From Warburgia ugandensis (Eukaryota > Streptophyta > Magnoliopsida > Canellales > Canellaceae): a DNA stretch of 64,000 nucleotides. The stretch spans positions 74,067,057 to 74,131,056 of the forward strand of contig CP141135.1 in the NCBI GenBank assembly GCA_035236585.1, read 5' to 3'. Below the pieces are notes generated by a model. The model worked only from the letters and a program-made list of their open reading frames with translations. It ran no database searches and was not told the DNA's origin. Below, piece by piece: positions 50,541-60,899 of the stretch. Position 1 is the first letter of the stretch, and every line of letters starts with the position of its first letter. The position numbers and the translations under genes were made by a program.

Positions 50541-53082
50541 TCAAATTGAGAACAATGTCCAGCTGTTTCGAGTATGCTTTCTCTCTGTTTGCAAATAAAT
50601 TAGTAAGGTAGTGGTACCGTGTCAGTTGATGGTGGTGTCCACTTGTAATTACTATTTTGTTTGTTTTAGTGCTGGCAAGCATCCACTAGTGGGGACAATT
50701 CTCATTTTGGAGGGCTCTTTCTCATTGCAAACTCCTTTGAGTAGATCAGCTCTTAACTGTAATCATGTGTGCTTGTCCGATGAATTCAGTTTTCTTTAGT
50801 TTAATGGTGAATGTGTTTAGAAGGGGAATTTGTGCAAATGAATAAACATCTCAACTGCTAAACTTTGCCACAGTAAGGGTTGCTAAGTCAAAATTTAAAA
50901 ACTAATGTGATTGCCATCCTCCCTATGCACTAAAATTGCATCTTAAAGAACTAACATTTGTGGCTTATATACAATCTCAAAACTTTCAACTCAAACCGAT
51001 TAATCATATCCATTATCTCATCGTGCATTTGGCCAAATCGGTGCCGAGTCAAAAAATCGATGTGTAGGTCACTAGGAAGTTACTGTTTAGAACTGCTAAC
51101 CATTTCGTTTATTTAGTGGATAGCCTCAATTTTGTAGTCCCATTATACATTTCCTGCAAGAACTATGAGGCTTTGGACCTCTAATGAATGTGCTTTTTTA
51201 TATTAATTATAATGGTTGACTGTGTTAATAAAGTTCCATCAGGATACGTTACTTTTGATACTTGGTCTGAGTTTACTTGACCATGTTAAAAGAATTTCAA
51301 AGCACTGGTTCATGGACATCCAGACAACTGCTGGTCCTTGTTTATTGGCATCGTTTCTTGTTTAATTTTAGTGGTGGTCATGCTTTATGAAAAGTAGCTT
51401 GAATGTACTAAAGCTTTTCATTTTTGGCCTTTTGCTATTCAGTTGAGTGGGGGGCAGTCAATGAAATCATCCACCTTATTTACCAGAGTCTTTCTATTTG
51501 ATGTGGCTGGCATGTGTCAAGAAAGTGGGTTGACTTTGATCATGTTTCCAGAGGGATGCATCTGAATTGCACGCTCATTGACGCAATGTACTAGAAGAAA
51601 TTGAGGATTCTTTTGATGTTTTGAATAAGCTTTTGCAGTATCTCACAGCACTAAGGGAAAATTGTTTAATCAGTACACTGAGGCTTAAAGGATTGCATAT
51701 ATGAGAAGTTTGTTACAGGGACAGGTTGGGTCCTGATATTTTGGACATTGGTGGAATGCCATGTCGATATGCGATTGGATCATTGAATTGCTGGAACACC
51801 AAAAGAGTGGAGTCTCTCTTCCCACTGTTGTATTTGCTCAAATTGAAGGAGAAAACATCATATTTCTTTGGAGAAAATAAACTTCCTCGATCAATGATGA
51901 GCATGTGATGCTAGTGGTTTTGCTTTGGTAAATATAACGATAACGAACTAAAGCAGCTTAAGCAATCTTGGAAAGAAACTTTGCAGCTGCTGTCGGATGT
52001 CTTGGAGAAACTAAGTCCTTAATCTCCGGTAAGGAAAATCATGCAAAGACTGAGGGTAGTTACTAATAAGTTGCGGCATCACTTTGGGCTAGAAACGAGT
52101 CACTGATGCAGGTAAGACGTCTAGAAACAATGACATAACAAAGGTAATAAGTTGCCATGTAATAGTCCTACTTTTAGGTCAAGTGGAGAGAGTGCCATTC
52201 TTGCATGATTAGTGATTGTCAGTTTCGACCTGGTTCTTGGCTGGAAGAGATGCCATTCAAGGAGCTAAGAATTTCTACCAATACTAGTAGTCATAGTTGC
52301 TTCGTGGCCTTAAAGAGTAGATTGAGCAGATATTGGTGGGATCTTACCAAGCACGAACACATTTCACTACAGTTGAATGCATGTTGTTACTGCAATCCAG
52401 AAAGATATAAAAAGGCAGTAGAAAAGCCAACAAATGCCTCTTTCTATTGAACAATAATTGCCGTTTTTATGTTAACATTATATCCGCAGTAGCACCAGTC
52501 TGAAACTATTTGTTGATTTCTCCACCTCTCCTTATCAAGGAATTCATACTCCCATCTTCTGTCACTGGAAACCAAATCATGATTCATGATATACCAATGC
52601 AATCATGGACCAACTTCTTGCAATTATCAGTACTCACCTAAATTTTGCAACTGGCACTGAATCATATCATGGCATATACAAATCCAAATCCCTTTTTTTA
52701 AGTAAGGCCCGCTGTTTATAACCGAAGAAAAGCTATTACACATGATTCAACCAAGAGGTGCGCATTCATGGTTAAATGCAATTATAATTGCATCTTAGCA
52801 AGTCATAAGTCTGTGTCCAAACGTTTATAACTCATGCCAACTGCTAAAATTATTATGTATAAATTATTATGTTTACTGTAACAGAGACTATTAACATTAG
52901 TCCATTCTCTCACTGATACTACATACATGCATAAGCTGTTGCCATCCAACCATGCCTCATAGTCAGGTCTGATTGAACTCGGCAGTCGAAGAACGATAGA
53001 AACAAACATTCAAATATATATCCAGGATCGGCAGGTGAATATAGTTGCGATATTCAGTTATTTGATCATTTAGACTGAGCAA
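50541..53082. other. non-coding spacer in the peptide cluster
   Basis: No supportable gene. Frames at 51713-51908 and 52205-52450 lack known domains. The first few hundred bases are the likely 3' UTR of the 50-kb gene. Confidence 0.4.
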
Positions 53083-53637
53083 TTAAGTGTGGTCTGCAGG
53101 TGGAGGCTTTTTTGGTGGGATGTTGTGTATCGGAATGTAATCGGCTGTTATGTACTGTCAACTCTCTTTCAGATTCTCCCAGAGGACACTAGAACAAATT
53201 CTATTTAGGCTTTCAGATCAAATTTTCAGAAATATGCAACTGGTAAGAACCAACCTCAAGTAGATTAATAGGAGTGAGTCCTCTCCTTCCAAATCCTAGG
53301 ACAGACGCAGCGACAGTGAAGAAAGCGAAAAACATGAAAAGAGACGGAAATTAAATGATGGAACTGTTAACTTGAGAGACATGGAAACAGTCAACAGATG
53401 AAACCAGGAGAAACATGAGAAAGTAAGATCTACCCATAAGTTCTTTCACAAAGACAAACCTGAGTACCAGTTCTGGATTTGGAATGTACTTTTACCGAAG
53501 AAACATATAGCAAATGCAGCTGAGTCAGAGAGCTCATGATCAATGTCTCCAAGTTGTGCCACTGGAAGAGCTTGTTTTAACAACTTCCTTGTTGCATGTT
53601 TCTCCCATTGGCAGTTAATGTTTATTAAGAAAACCAT
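53083..53637 (-). pseudogene. degenerate PSY-like peptide gene
   Basis: An exon-2 relic (53295-53255, acceptor TCCTAG, donor GAG/GTTGGT) reads GFGRRGLTPINLLE. It is five codons shorter than in the paralogues but in frame. The signal-peptide relic upstream (ending 53496, CTTCG/GTAAAA) keeps 'SAAFAICFFG', matching 'SAVLALCFSQG' of the 50-kb gene, but the ATG end and TATA region are gone. In the exon-3 relic the splice acceptor is TGG instead of CAG/TAG, and the conserved frame reads ENLKES then a TGA (53160-53158) before ADYIPIHNIPPKKPPP. An alternative acceptor (TTCTAG) opens another frame but loses the DY motif. At least three independent lesions make function unlikely. Confidence 0.78.
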
Positions 53638-53639
53638 GA

Positions 53640-54740
53640 GAAAAAGACCCTGACGAAAGCCTAAGACAAAGCGGAGAAGCAGATACCAACTCCCTCAGAG
53701 AAATAAAATTGCATGACTAATACTAGTCGTTACTTGCTGGCTCGTCAAAGCAATAAACAGTAAGAAAGATGCTTGCCAAAATTGTCCCAAACAACTCACC
53801 TTTCAATCACAAGTGTACTAGAGTGTGGATGAACATGGATGTCTTAGTCAGAAAACCTACCACGTTACAGGCGGTGCAATGAGGATGGTGGTTATATCCA
53901 TCCATGACACAAGGCCTGTTTCCTAGCATCCCAACTTATGTCAGCCAGGACTCAGTCGAAATTGGAAAGGGGAATAGGGAGGGAAAAACTCCTGATTTTC
54001 GTTTTACCAAGCCCTCTTGCTTCTTTTTTTTTTACATTACCTTCATCGGCTGGATGATTACATAGAGGTCTTTGTATGATTTCACAAGGACGAACAAACT
54101 TACCTGTAAAATGATGAATTAATCTATAAAGTAATTACATTAGGCACTTCAATTTCCTCCTGAACCATCTATTTTACTGTTCTATCTACACCATACGAAC
54201 TTGTCTTTCTTGCTTAGTAATTTAATTAGCATGAGTGTTACAGAAGGATAAAACTATCCTCTCCTTGACATGTTTGTGAAGTGATCAACGAGAATTACAA
54301 AGACAAAATGAAAAATGTGAGTACTTGTTAAGTCAACTAAAACTTAACTCATTAGAGAAGCACTTACTGAAATTAATTGATCAATTAAACAATGATTTCC
54401 AGTTCTCATGGAAAGGGGTCTTCTTCCCATTCTTCCCTCATAAAATCATTGAAGTTGGGGCCATGTACTTCAAAAAATTCTACTGCTCTAATGCATAGTT
54501 ACCATAGTACAGGTGATTCAGGTGTGCCTAGTGAAACTCAACCCAATTAGCATCAAATTCAGTTCAAAGAAAAAAAGAGGAAAAAAAAAATTTGTCTGGT
54601 TGATTCCTTGAAATAATCTAAACAAAGAACCACTTATACAAACCCAAAACTAAACAACCTAACTATTAATCCACAGAGAAGATGAAACATGGTGTAGCTA
54701 GAGAACTCAGTTATTTATAGCATCCAATCCATTTCACAAA
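53640..54740. repeat. segmental duplication, copy A (flank of the 53-kb pseudogene)
   Basis: Matches 56560-57440 over most of its length in the same order: 'GTCAGAAAACCTACCACG'/'GTCAGAAAACCATACGG', 'CCATCCATGACACAAGGC'/'CATCCATGACATAAGGC', 'CCAAGCCCTCTTGCTT' in both, 'TCATGGAAAGGGGTCTT'/'TCGTGGAAAGGGGTCTT' and 'ATGGCTGAGCA' in both. It is the upstream side of the peptide gene in each case. Confidence 0.85.
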
Positions 54741-56004
54741 ATGGCTGAGCAGGACTTCTTTCTTTCTCTTTCTCCTTCTTCTATGATTAATTTATCTTCT
54801 TCTTTAAGAGATATTCTAGCGTCAGGAACGTTCATAGTTATCATAACCATTCATCTGCGTAAATAAGAGAGTAACCTTAAGCTGTAGTATGCAAATCAGT
54901 GATCTGAATCCCTGCACCTGTTGCTTGCTTTTTTATCTTAGCCATCACAACCTTCATTATTTATCATAATTTGGGAATACATATGTACTGAACCTCCTAA
55001 ATAGCTATTATTCTTAGGTTTGCTAACCAAACAGCTACGGTTTTCAATTCACAGTATATTGGTATTGAGCAAGTGTTTCATAATCGGGACAATCAATATC
55101 TCAATAGCTTAAAAACTTGACCCAAAACTGTGCCAATTAGAGTTCTCTCAAAATTTTGTTAGTAGACTCAGTCTGAGCTGAAGCATGATCAGGTCTTCAG
55201 GATATGAGAACAGTTGATTGATCAGAGAGAATGTAGGAGGGGTCACTAACCAGAGTTATTTTTGATATGGTAAATCAGGTCTTCTCCTTAACTGGATGAA
55301 GCTATAGACTCTAAAGTAGCGAACTATATTGTCTGGCAAGTTGATTTTGGTAAGAACCAATGCTATTATTTTTGTTTTATATACTATGAGAAACTGTTCT
55401 TTTCCTTTCCAAATTTGATTACTGCAATCACTTTTTGGTTGCCTTTAATGATGTTGGGTCTTGCTTTGGGAGGTTGTTTGGATTTAAGGATGGGACAGTG
55501 TATAATTAAAAGCAATCCTGCTATTAACATAACCACCAATTAGTAGTTTGACTATGATATCATAGACTCCTTAGATCTGAGCCAGGGGCAAATCATAACT
55601 GTCAGGAGTTTCTCTTTTACCCTTTCACTTAGCAAATAGACTCACCCACTGAAAAATCAATTGGTGTGAATTCCCTTCTAGACATATGCTTACCATCAAA
55701 GATCAAAAGGAACGTGATTACTTATGCCATACTGTATAATCCATATTCTAGTAAAACATAAAGAAGTTCAGATCTTTTCTTGGTCGATATTAATCCCTAA
55801 ATTTAAGGTAAGATCATTGTTATTAGGTACCGATGGGAAAGGTGAACCATTAAAGCACTACAACCATGAGTTTGTTGCCTCACTCAAGCTACTCACTATT
55901 GGTTACAGAGCAAATAATTCAAAAGTAGTGGTAGCATAAAAGTCAAATATCCAGAACTTTAGGCGTTAAGCTTTGGGTTTGAATTTAAGTGAGGTGTACA
56001 AGTT
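54741..56004. other. non-coding spacer in the peptide cluster
   Basis: AT-rich. No gene could be supported. The right end is the likely 3' UTR of the 56-kb gene. The frame at 55724-55939 has no recognisable domain. Confidence 0.4.
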
Positions 56005-56437
56005 TCAAGACCACTGAGTTGGTGAGGCTGCTGGTATTGATATAGGCTTATAAAGAGGATTTGCACGCAGCTGCTTCGCGTCCTGAGGAACATCATAGTC
56101 ATGCATGTTAGATGCCAACAATGCCCTCACGATTTCCACATTCTCCTGAAAATCCAACAAAAGCAAAGCAAGACATGAAGATCAACTACGTAAAAAATTT
56201 GTAAAATCAGAACTCTGCAAAAGAAATGGAAAACAACCCGAGGCTGATTGGTGGGAGCTCCTTCCTTGAGTATCATTTCTTTCCTTGAAAAGCCTAAGAA
56301 AATCAGAGAAAAGATCTGTGTAGTAAAGCAACAAAAATGAATTAGAGAAAACAGAAAGCAGAAACTTGGCTACCTTGCAAGAAGTAGAGAGCCAAAACAG
56401 AGAAGGCCAGGACCTTGATGAAGTAAGAACGACGCAT
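56005..56437 (-). CDS. PSY-like tyrosine-containing peptide precursor (divergent)
   Basis: Exons 56437-56374, 56293-56238 and 56145-56005 (minus strand) have GT-AG introns of 80 and 92 bases in phases 1 and 0, giving 86 residues. Exon 1 encodes a signal peptide (MRRSYFIKVLAFSVLALYFL). Exon 2 encodes GFSRKEMILKEGAPTNQPR. Exon 3 starts ENVEIVRALLASNMH and carries DYDVPQDAKQLRANP (residues 56-70), then a Pro-rich end. The Asp-Tyr sulfation pair and the Pro four residues after the Asp are kept, while the A-N and H-x-P positions of PSY are changed. A TATA box (TATATAAG) lies about 80 bases upstream. All splice sites are good and no stop interrupts it, so it is probably functional, but its receptor class is uncertain. 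Confidence 0.78.
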
Positions 56438-56512
56438 AGTTAGCCAATGATTCTAACAGCAAAGCAGCCAAAAAACGAAAATCCAGGATTGATATCTTTC
56501 ATTGCGAGAAAC

Positions 56513-56520
56513 TTATATAA
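56513..56520 (-). promoter_or_regulatory. TATA box of the 56-kb peptide gene
   Basis: Minus strand TTATATAAGT about 80 bases before the ATG. The same motif stands at an equivalent place before the 60-kb paralogue and is missing from the 53-kb pseudogene. Confidence 0.6.
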
Positions 56521-56559
56521 ACTTCAGGTCATGCCAGTTGAAGAGTTCGGTTTAAGAAC

Positions 56560-57440
56560 TCCCGTTATTGTATGTTTGCACTCACTGTCAGTTAATTTTA
56601 ATAAGAAAACAATGACACAAGCTCCTTCAAGGAAGCCTATAACAAAGGGACGAAAATGTCAAGCTCCTTGAGAGAAATGAATTTACATAGGTAAACCAAG
56701 TCTTCACTTGTTGCATAGTCACACAAGTAAACATAAGAAGGAATGGCAGGGAGGAAGACGCATGCCAAGATCTGCCTCGAACGACTTGGTATTCACTAGT
56801 GTTAGGAAAAAGAAGGATCTTTCAGTCAGAAAACCATACGGTTGTTATGTACATCCATGACATAAGGCGTGTTGCCTAGCATTCCAAACTTATGGAAGCC
56901 TAGACTTTGTCCAAATAGGAAAAAAGTAATGGAGAAGAATAAACTCCGACTGATTTTCTTTTTCACCAAGCCCTCTTGCTTTTATTTACAGTTAATTTCA
57001 TCTTCAGGATAATTATGTATTGGCATTTAGATGACTTTAGAAGGAAGAAGGAAATAACCTGCAAATAAGTAAATTAATGTATAGCCTCGTTACATCACTA
57101 TTTTATTGTTTTTGATCCACCCCAGACGAACTTGTCTTCCTCGCTAACCAATTTAATTGACATAAATATTAAATAGGGATTAAACTATTCTCTCCCAGTT
57201 ACAAGTTTGTGAAATGTTCAAGAAGAATTTACAAAAGGAAAAGGGTGAGTAATCATTTAGCCAACTAAAATTTAACTCACTAGAGAGGCAGTACTCGAAG
57301 GCATAATTGATCACGTAATCGTTTGCTGTTCTCGTGGAAAGGGGTCTTGTTACCCAATCTTTCCTCCTACAATCATACAAATCAGGGCCCATACTTAGTA
57401 TAATTCCACTACTCAAAAGGCATTATCAGGATGGCTGAGC
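56560..57440. repeat. segmental duplication, copy B (upstream of the 56-kb gene)
   Basis: Counterpart of 53640-54740, offset by roughly 2.9-3.0 kb. Together with the gene bodies it shows that the 53- and 56-kb loci arose by duplication of a segment of about 3 kb including the promoter. Confidence 0.85.
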
Positions 57441-57827
57441 AACTGATTCCAGCCTGTTCAAAGAAACTCTAGGGTGACCCCTGCTCAATTCGAGCTGCAA
57501 ATGTAGACGAAAGATCCAAAATGTCGATTGCTGATCCTGAAGAAACTGCAATTAATCTGAATCTATCTAGAGAAAAACAACTATAGCCCCTACAATGCTT
57601 CCTAAGAATGGAAATAGAGGGAGACCAATCAGCAAGCAAATGATTGGAAAATCTTTTAATATTTTGGGAAATTTATAGTTGTTAGGTTATACTGATTTTC
57701 CAGTTGCGGCTCATCCATAACTCAGATTAACCGATAAATGATTATATTTCACTGAAAGAATTGACTCTCTACTGTCCTCGATGAAAAATACGAGTCTCGC
57801 TGTTACTTAGCTAATTAAGCTTCCATT
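57441..57827. other. non-coding spacer
   Basis: AT-rich. Nothing recognised. Confidence 0.4.
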
Positions 57828-58012
57828 ATTTCTTCACTATTGGTGCAACGGTAGAGTAGTCATCGTGTGACCTTGAGGTCATGGGTTTGAGGCATGGAAA
57901 CAGCCTCTTGCCAAAATGCAAGGTAAGGCTGTGTACTATAGTCCCATGTGGTCCACCCCTTCTCTGGACCCCACATATGGGGGAGCTTCGTGCACCAAGC
58001 TGCCCTTTTTTT
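57828..58012 (+). mobile_element. Au-type SINE
   Basis: Reads TTGGTGCAACGGTAGAGTAG, GACCTTGAGGTCATGGGTTT, GGAAACAGCCTCTTGCCAAA, GCAAGGTAAGGCTGTG, TGGTCCACCCCTTCTCTGGA and GCTTCGTGCACC followed by CTGCCC and a T tail. The extreme 5' end is eroded and no clear target duplication was found. It ends about 600 bases before the ATG of the 58.6-kb peptide gene. Confidence 0.9.
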
Positions 58013-58405
58013 CTACTTCTACCTTCCACCTTGATAGGGTTAGATCGCCAATCAGCTCAAATCTGACAGCCAGGATCTCTAGACCAAAAGATCACATGAT
58101 CAAACACACACACAAAATAGGATAGACAGAGTTTTATATGGTTCAGCCAAATGGCCTACATCCACGAGAGAAAGAATACTATCTGACCAGATTACATGTC
58201 TCTGACCTCTTATCACTCTCAAATCTATATCTCCTATTTATAGGAGTTACAAGTATAAGATCGTCAAAATCGGTGGCTGTTACAATCATCTTTTACAGTG
58301 TAGTGACCGTCAATGTTGAACTGCTTGAGTCAATGTGGTGCTGACCTTCTAGATGTAGGCAATCTTCATCACGTGGTTTGGCCAAATGGCCTACATCCAC
58401 CCCAA

Positions 58406-58523
58406 CACACCTTCCATTCAACTCTTGAATCTATCTAGTCAACTTATTTCCCACAGCTCTATGCCACACCTTCCATTCAACTCTTGAATCTATCTAGTCA
58501 ACTTATTTCCCACAGCTCTATAC
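58406..58523. repeat. 59-bp perfect-length tandem duplication upstream of a peptide gene
   Basis: Two adjacent 59-base copies (58406-58464 and 58465-58523) beginning CACACCTTCCATTCAACTC and ending CCCACAGCTCTATRC differ at one base. They lie 93 bases before the start codon at 58616, probably in the core promoter or leader. A looser repeat 'GCCAAATGGCCTACATCCAC' occurs at about 58146 and 58381. Confidence 0.93.
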
Positions 58524-58615
58524 CAGAGTTCACAAGGCCTCTGGACAAGGGCTGTTTTCTCTAGAATTAGAAGCTATAATTTGTTTACTCTTCATACTTA
58601 TCGTGAAGACAAGTC

Positions 58616-59028
58616 ATGGATCGATCTCAGTTTCTAGCGTTTCTTTTTATTTCAATGCTTCTTCTTAACGGCTGCTCTAAAGGTAACAGTGCTATTCCCT
58701 TTTCCTTTGAATATCTTATTTTATTTTTTCTTTATTTGCTCCATCAAATTAGGTGTTTCAAGTGCTTTGATTTGTAGGATTTGGAAGAAAGCAAGTTAGA
58801 TCCACAAAAGAAGACCCTTTCAGACTGCTTGAAGTTAGTTTATCTTTCTCTATTTCTGAGAATATCATTCACTTAGCAGGACCTTTTAGTTGATAGTCTT
58901 ATCTAAGGTCTTTATTTTGTTTGGTTGGGTTTTAGGAGAATGTGAAGGAAGAGATATCAATGACCGAAGTTCGTTCTTCCAACTACAATAGTCCTAATCG
59001 CAATGGAAGCCCTGGAATTGGTAATTGA
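58616..59028 (+). CDS. PSY-like peptide precursor paralogue with altered motif
   Basis: Exons 58616-58682, 58778-58833 and 58936-59028 have GT-AG introns of 95 and 102 bases in phases 1 and 0, giving 71 residues. Exon 1 encodes a signal peptide (MDRSQFLAFLFISMLLLNGC). Exon 2 encodes GFGRKQVRSTKEDPFRLLE. Exon 3 begins ENVKEEISMTEVRSS and ends with NYNSPNRNGSPGIGN. The exon frame and the Tyr-xx-Pro spacing are those of the PSY-like neighbours, but the Asp before Tyr is Asn, which should weaken or abolish TPST sulfation, and the A-N pair reads R-N. It ends directly after the peptide region. Splice sites are good and nothing is broken, so it is either a neofunctionalised peptide or a recently relaxed copy. 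Confidence 0.72.
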
Positions 59029-59525
59029 TTGATTCAAACCTTACTGTGAGCCTCAAATGAAGCACAACTCTGCACATAGTTCAAGTGCCAAACTGTGAAT
59101 TTGTCTACTTATCGGAAATATACTTTTAAAAGCACGCTAGTGTTGGTGTGCGTAGAGGTAGCTCTGAATGAGATCATGTTTTAGTTGGATTGTTTCCTAA
59201 TTTACATTCAGTCAACTGAGAACTCACCATAAGACTTGGATGAGGGAGCAACCCATGGGTATTATTGTCAATGTGGCAGTTCAATGACACATCTATTTTC
59301 AATTACTTGCTTTATAATATTGTCTAGATATTTGTTTAGCTGCTCTGAAAATCTATTACTTGTAATTCAATTTGGAAACAAGGTTTATGCTATATAGACG
59401 CCTCAATTTTGATGGAGCTTAATTTATAGAAGAAAGCAACTTCATCAAATCCTCGAACTACCTACTCTAGAGCATTGAGAATCCATTTCAAGGAACAATG
59501 AACCGGCATATCCCACACTTCCACG

Positions 59526-59597
<72 letters not shown>

Positions 59598-60163
59598 CTC
59601 CCAACCCAACAAAACACCCAGCCCGCCACCCCCCTTACCCGGCTGTTCATCCACCAGTACCCCTCGCCTACCCAGCTGAATTCACTTGATCTTTGTTGAT
59701 TTCATAGTTTATATTTAACGTATTCGTGATGATGCCCAGATAGTGTCAATATTACTAGCTGCTTGGATTTGATTTGGCCTGTTTTTTTGTAGGTTCGGTT
59801 TTTTGATCCATGTTCACTTTTACCCTACTATAACCCATGTGAACCAGCTTAGTTATGGTAGTACTTGGGCAAGCTGACTCCTTTGCTTCATGGTGGTTTT
59901 TAACAGAAGTGGTCAGAAGTGGCAGCCAACTTCTCCCAAAGGAAACTTTGCATTCTACCACATCAGAATCTAATCCAAGTCTCTTTCTTATCAAAATTTA
60001 CGATTTGCATAACCGATAGAAAGCAACAGCATGGTCCATTTGATCAACTCTAATAGATATACGGCCTAATGATGCACATTCAAGACTGTTAATATTGGTC
60101 AGACCCCGACATTGGCACCAGTCCAGGAATTACAAACCAACCATGCCTCACAGTGGGCGAGTT
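59029..60163. other. non-coding spacer between convergent peptide genes
   Basis: Lies between the plus-strand gene ending at 59028 and the minus-strand gene ending at 60164. Apart from a long CT microsatellite nothing was recognised. Confidence 0.45.
59529..59593. repeat. (CT)n microsatellite
   Basis: About 32 uninterrupted CT units. The Ser/Leu and Arg/Glu frames across it are artefacts. Confidence 0.95.
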
Positions 60164-60646
60164 TCAAATTAACAGCAAAGCAAACAGGTCTGAGAAAAGG
60201 TCAATTCTGATAATAATAAAAACTTCCAAAGGTGATATGAAAAGAACTCGGAGGTTATTTCTTCGATGACGTCCCGGAGGGTCATTATGAATCGGATAGC
60301 CAGGGGGACCCATGGTAGATGATATCAACGACCTTTCAGATATCTCCAAAGGACAAAACAAAAATGAAAAAAAATAAATCAAGATAATAGTTTATAAAAC
60401 TGTTGGAAGTTGGAAAATGCTACAATAGAGGTAGAGAAACAAGAGAACTAGCCTTAAGTTGATCTGTTTGGACATGTTTCTCATATTTTATTTCCTTTCT
60501 CCCAAATCCTACAACGTAGAGGAGAAGCCTGAGTGAAGTAAATGAATACTTGAAAAGGAAAATAAAAGCGATATTCTACCTTGAGTGAAATAGAGAGCCA
60601 AAACGGATGAAACCAAGAGAGCTATGATAAAGCAAGACCGAGCCAT
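60164..60646 (-). CDS. PSY-like peptide gene, possibly decaying
   Basis: Exon 1 (60646-60580) encodes a signal peptide very close to that of the 50-kb gene (MARSCFIIALLVSSVLALYF). Exon 2 (60508-60453) encodes GFGRKEIKYEKHVQTDQLK. Its donor is AAG/GCTAGT, a GC instead of GT. The position where paralogues have CAG or TAG before GAG reads TTG, so exon 3 would have to use the following GAG as acceptor and begin at 60343 (ISERSLISSTM). The peptide region GYPIHNDPPGRHRRNN has Gly in place of Asp before Tyr. The frame then runs on into a hydrophobic tail of about 28 residues, unlike any paralogue, to a stop at 60164; total about 100 residues. All pieces stay in frame, so a product is possible, but two weak splice sites and the lost DY pair suggest decay. 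Confidence 0.5.
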
Positions 60647-60741
60647 GTGGGTAGTTAACAGAACCATAACCTGACTAACCAATTCCAGTAATGGGAACCT
60701 ACTTAGAAATCCCAAGATCTAGACCTTCCATTGTACTGAAC

Positions 60742-60749
60742 TTATATAT
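60742..60749 (-). promoter_or_regulatory. TATA box of the 60-kb peptide gene
   Basis: Minus strand ATATATAAGTTC about 96 bases before the ATG, aligned with the TATATAAGT of the 56-kb paralogue. Further upstream similarity (to about 60860) is shared with both other minus-strand copies. Confidence 0.55.
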
Positions 60750-60899
60750 GAACTTGAGTCATGTAATTCAAACATCTTTCTTTGACTGCCTCTTTGTTCA
60801 ATGATTCTTTCACTTTCAGCTAAATGTCTGTGAAGAAGAAATGAGAAAAGTATGCAAATGCCAAAATCAAAACTATGACTTCAAACTATAAGAAAAGTG

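Noticed and set aside
53158-53190. Alternative acceptor (TTCTAG) that would bypass the TGA in the 53-kb copy
   Set aside because: It puts exon 3 in a different frame, losing the conserved Glu start and the DY motif, so it does not rescue a PSY-like product.
59445-59689. Arg-Glu or Ser-Leu repeat proteins around 59.5 kb
   Set aside because: Direct translation of the (CT)n microsatellite.
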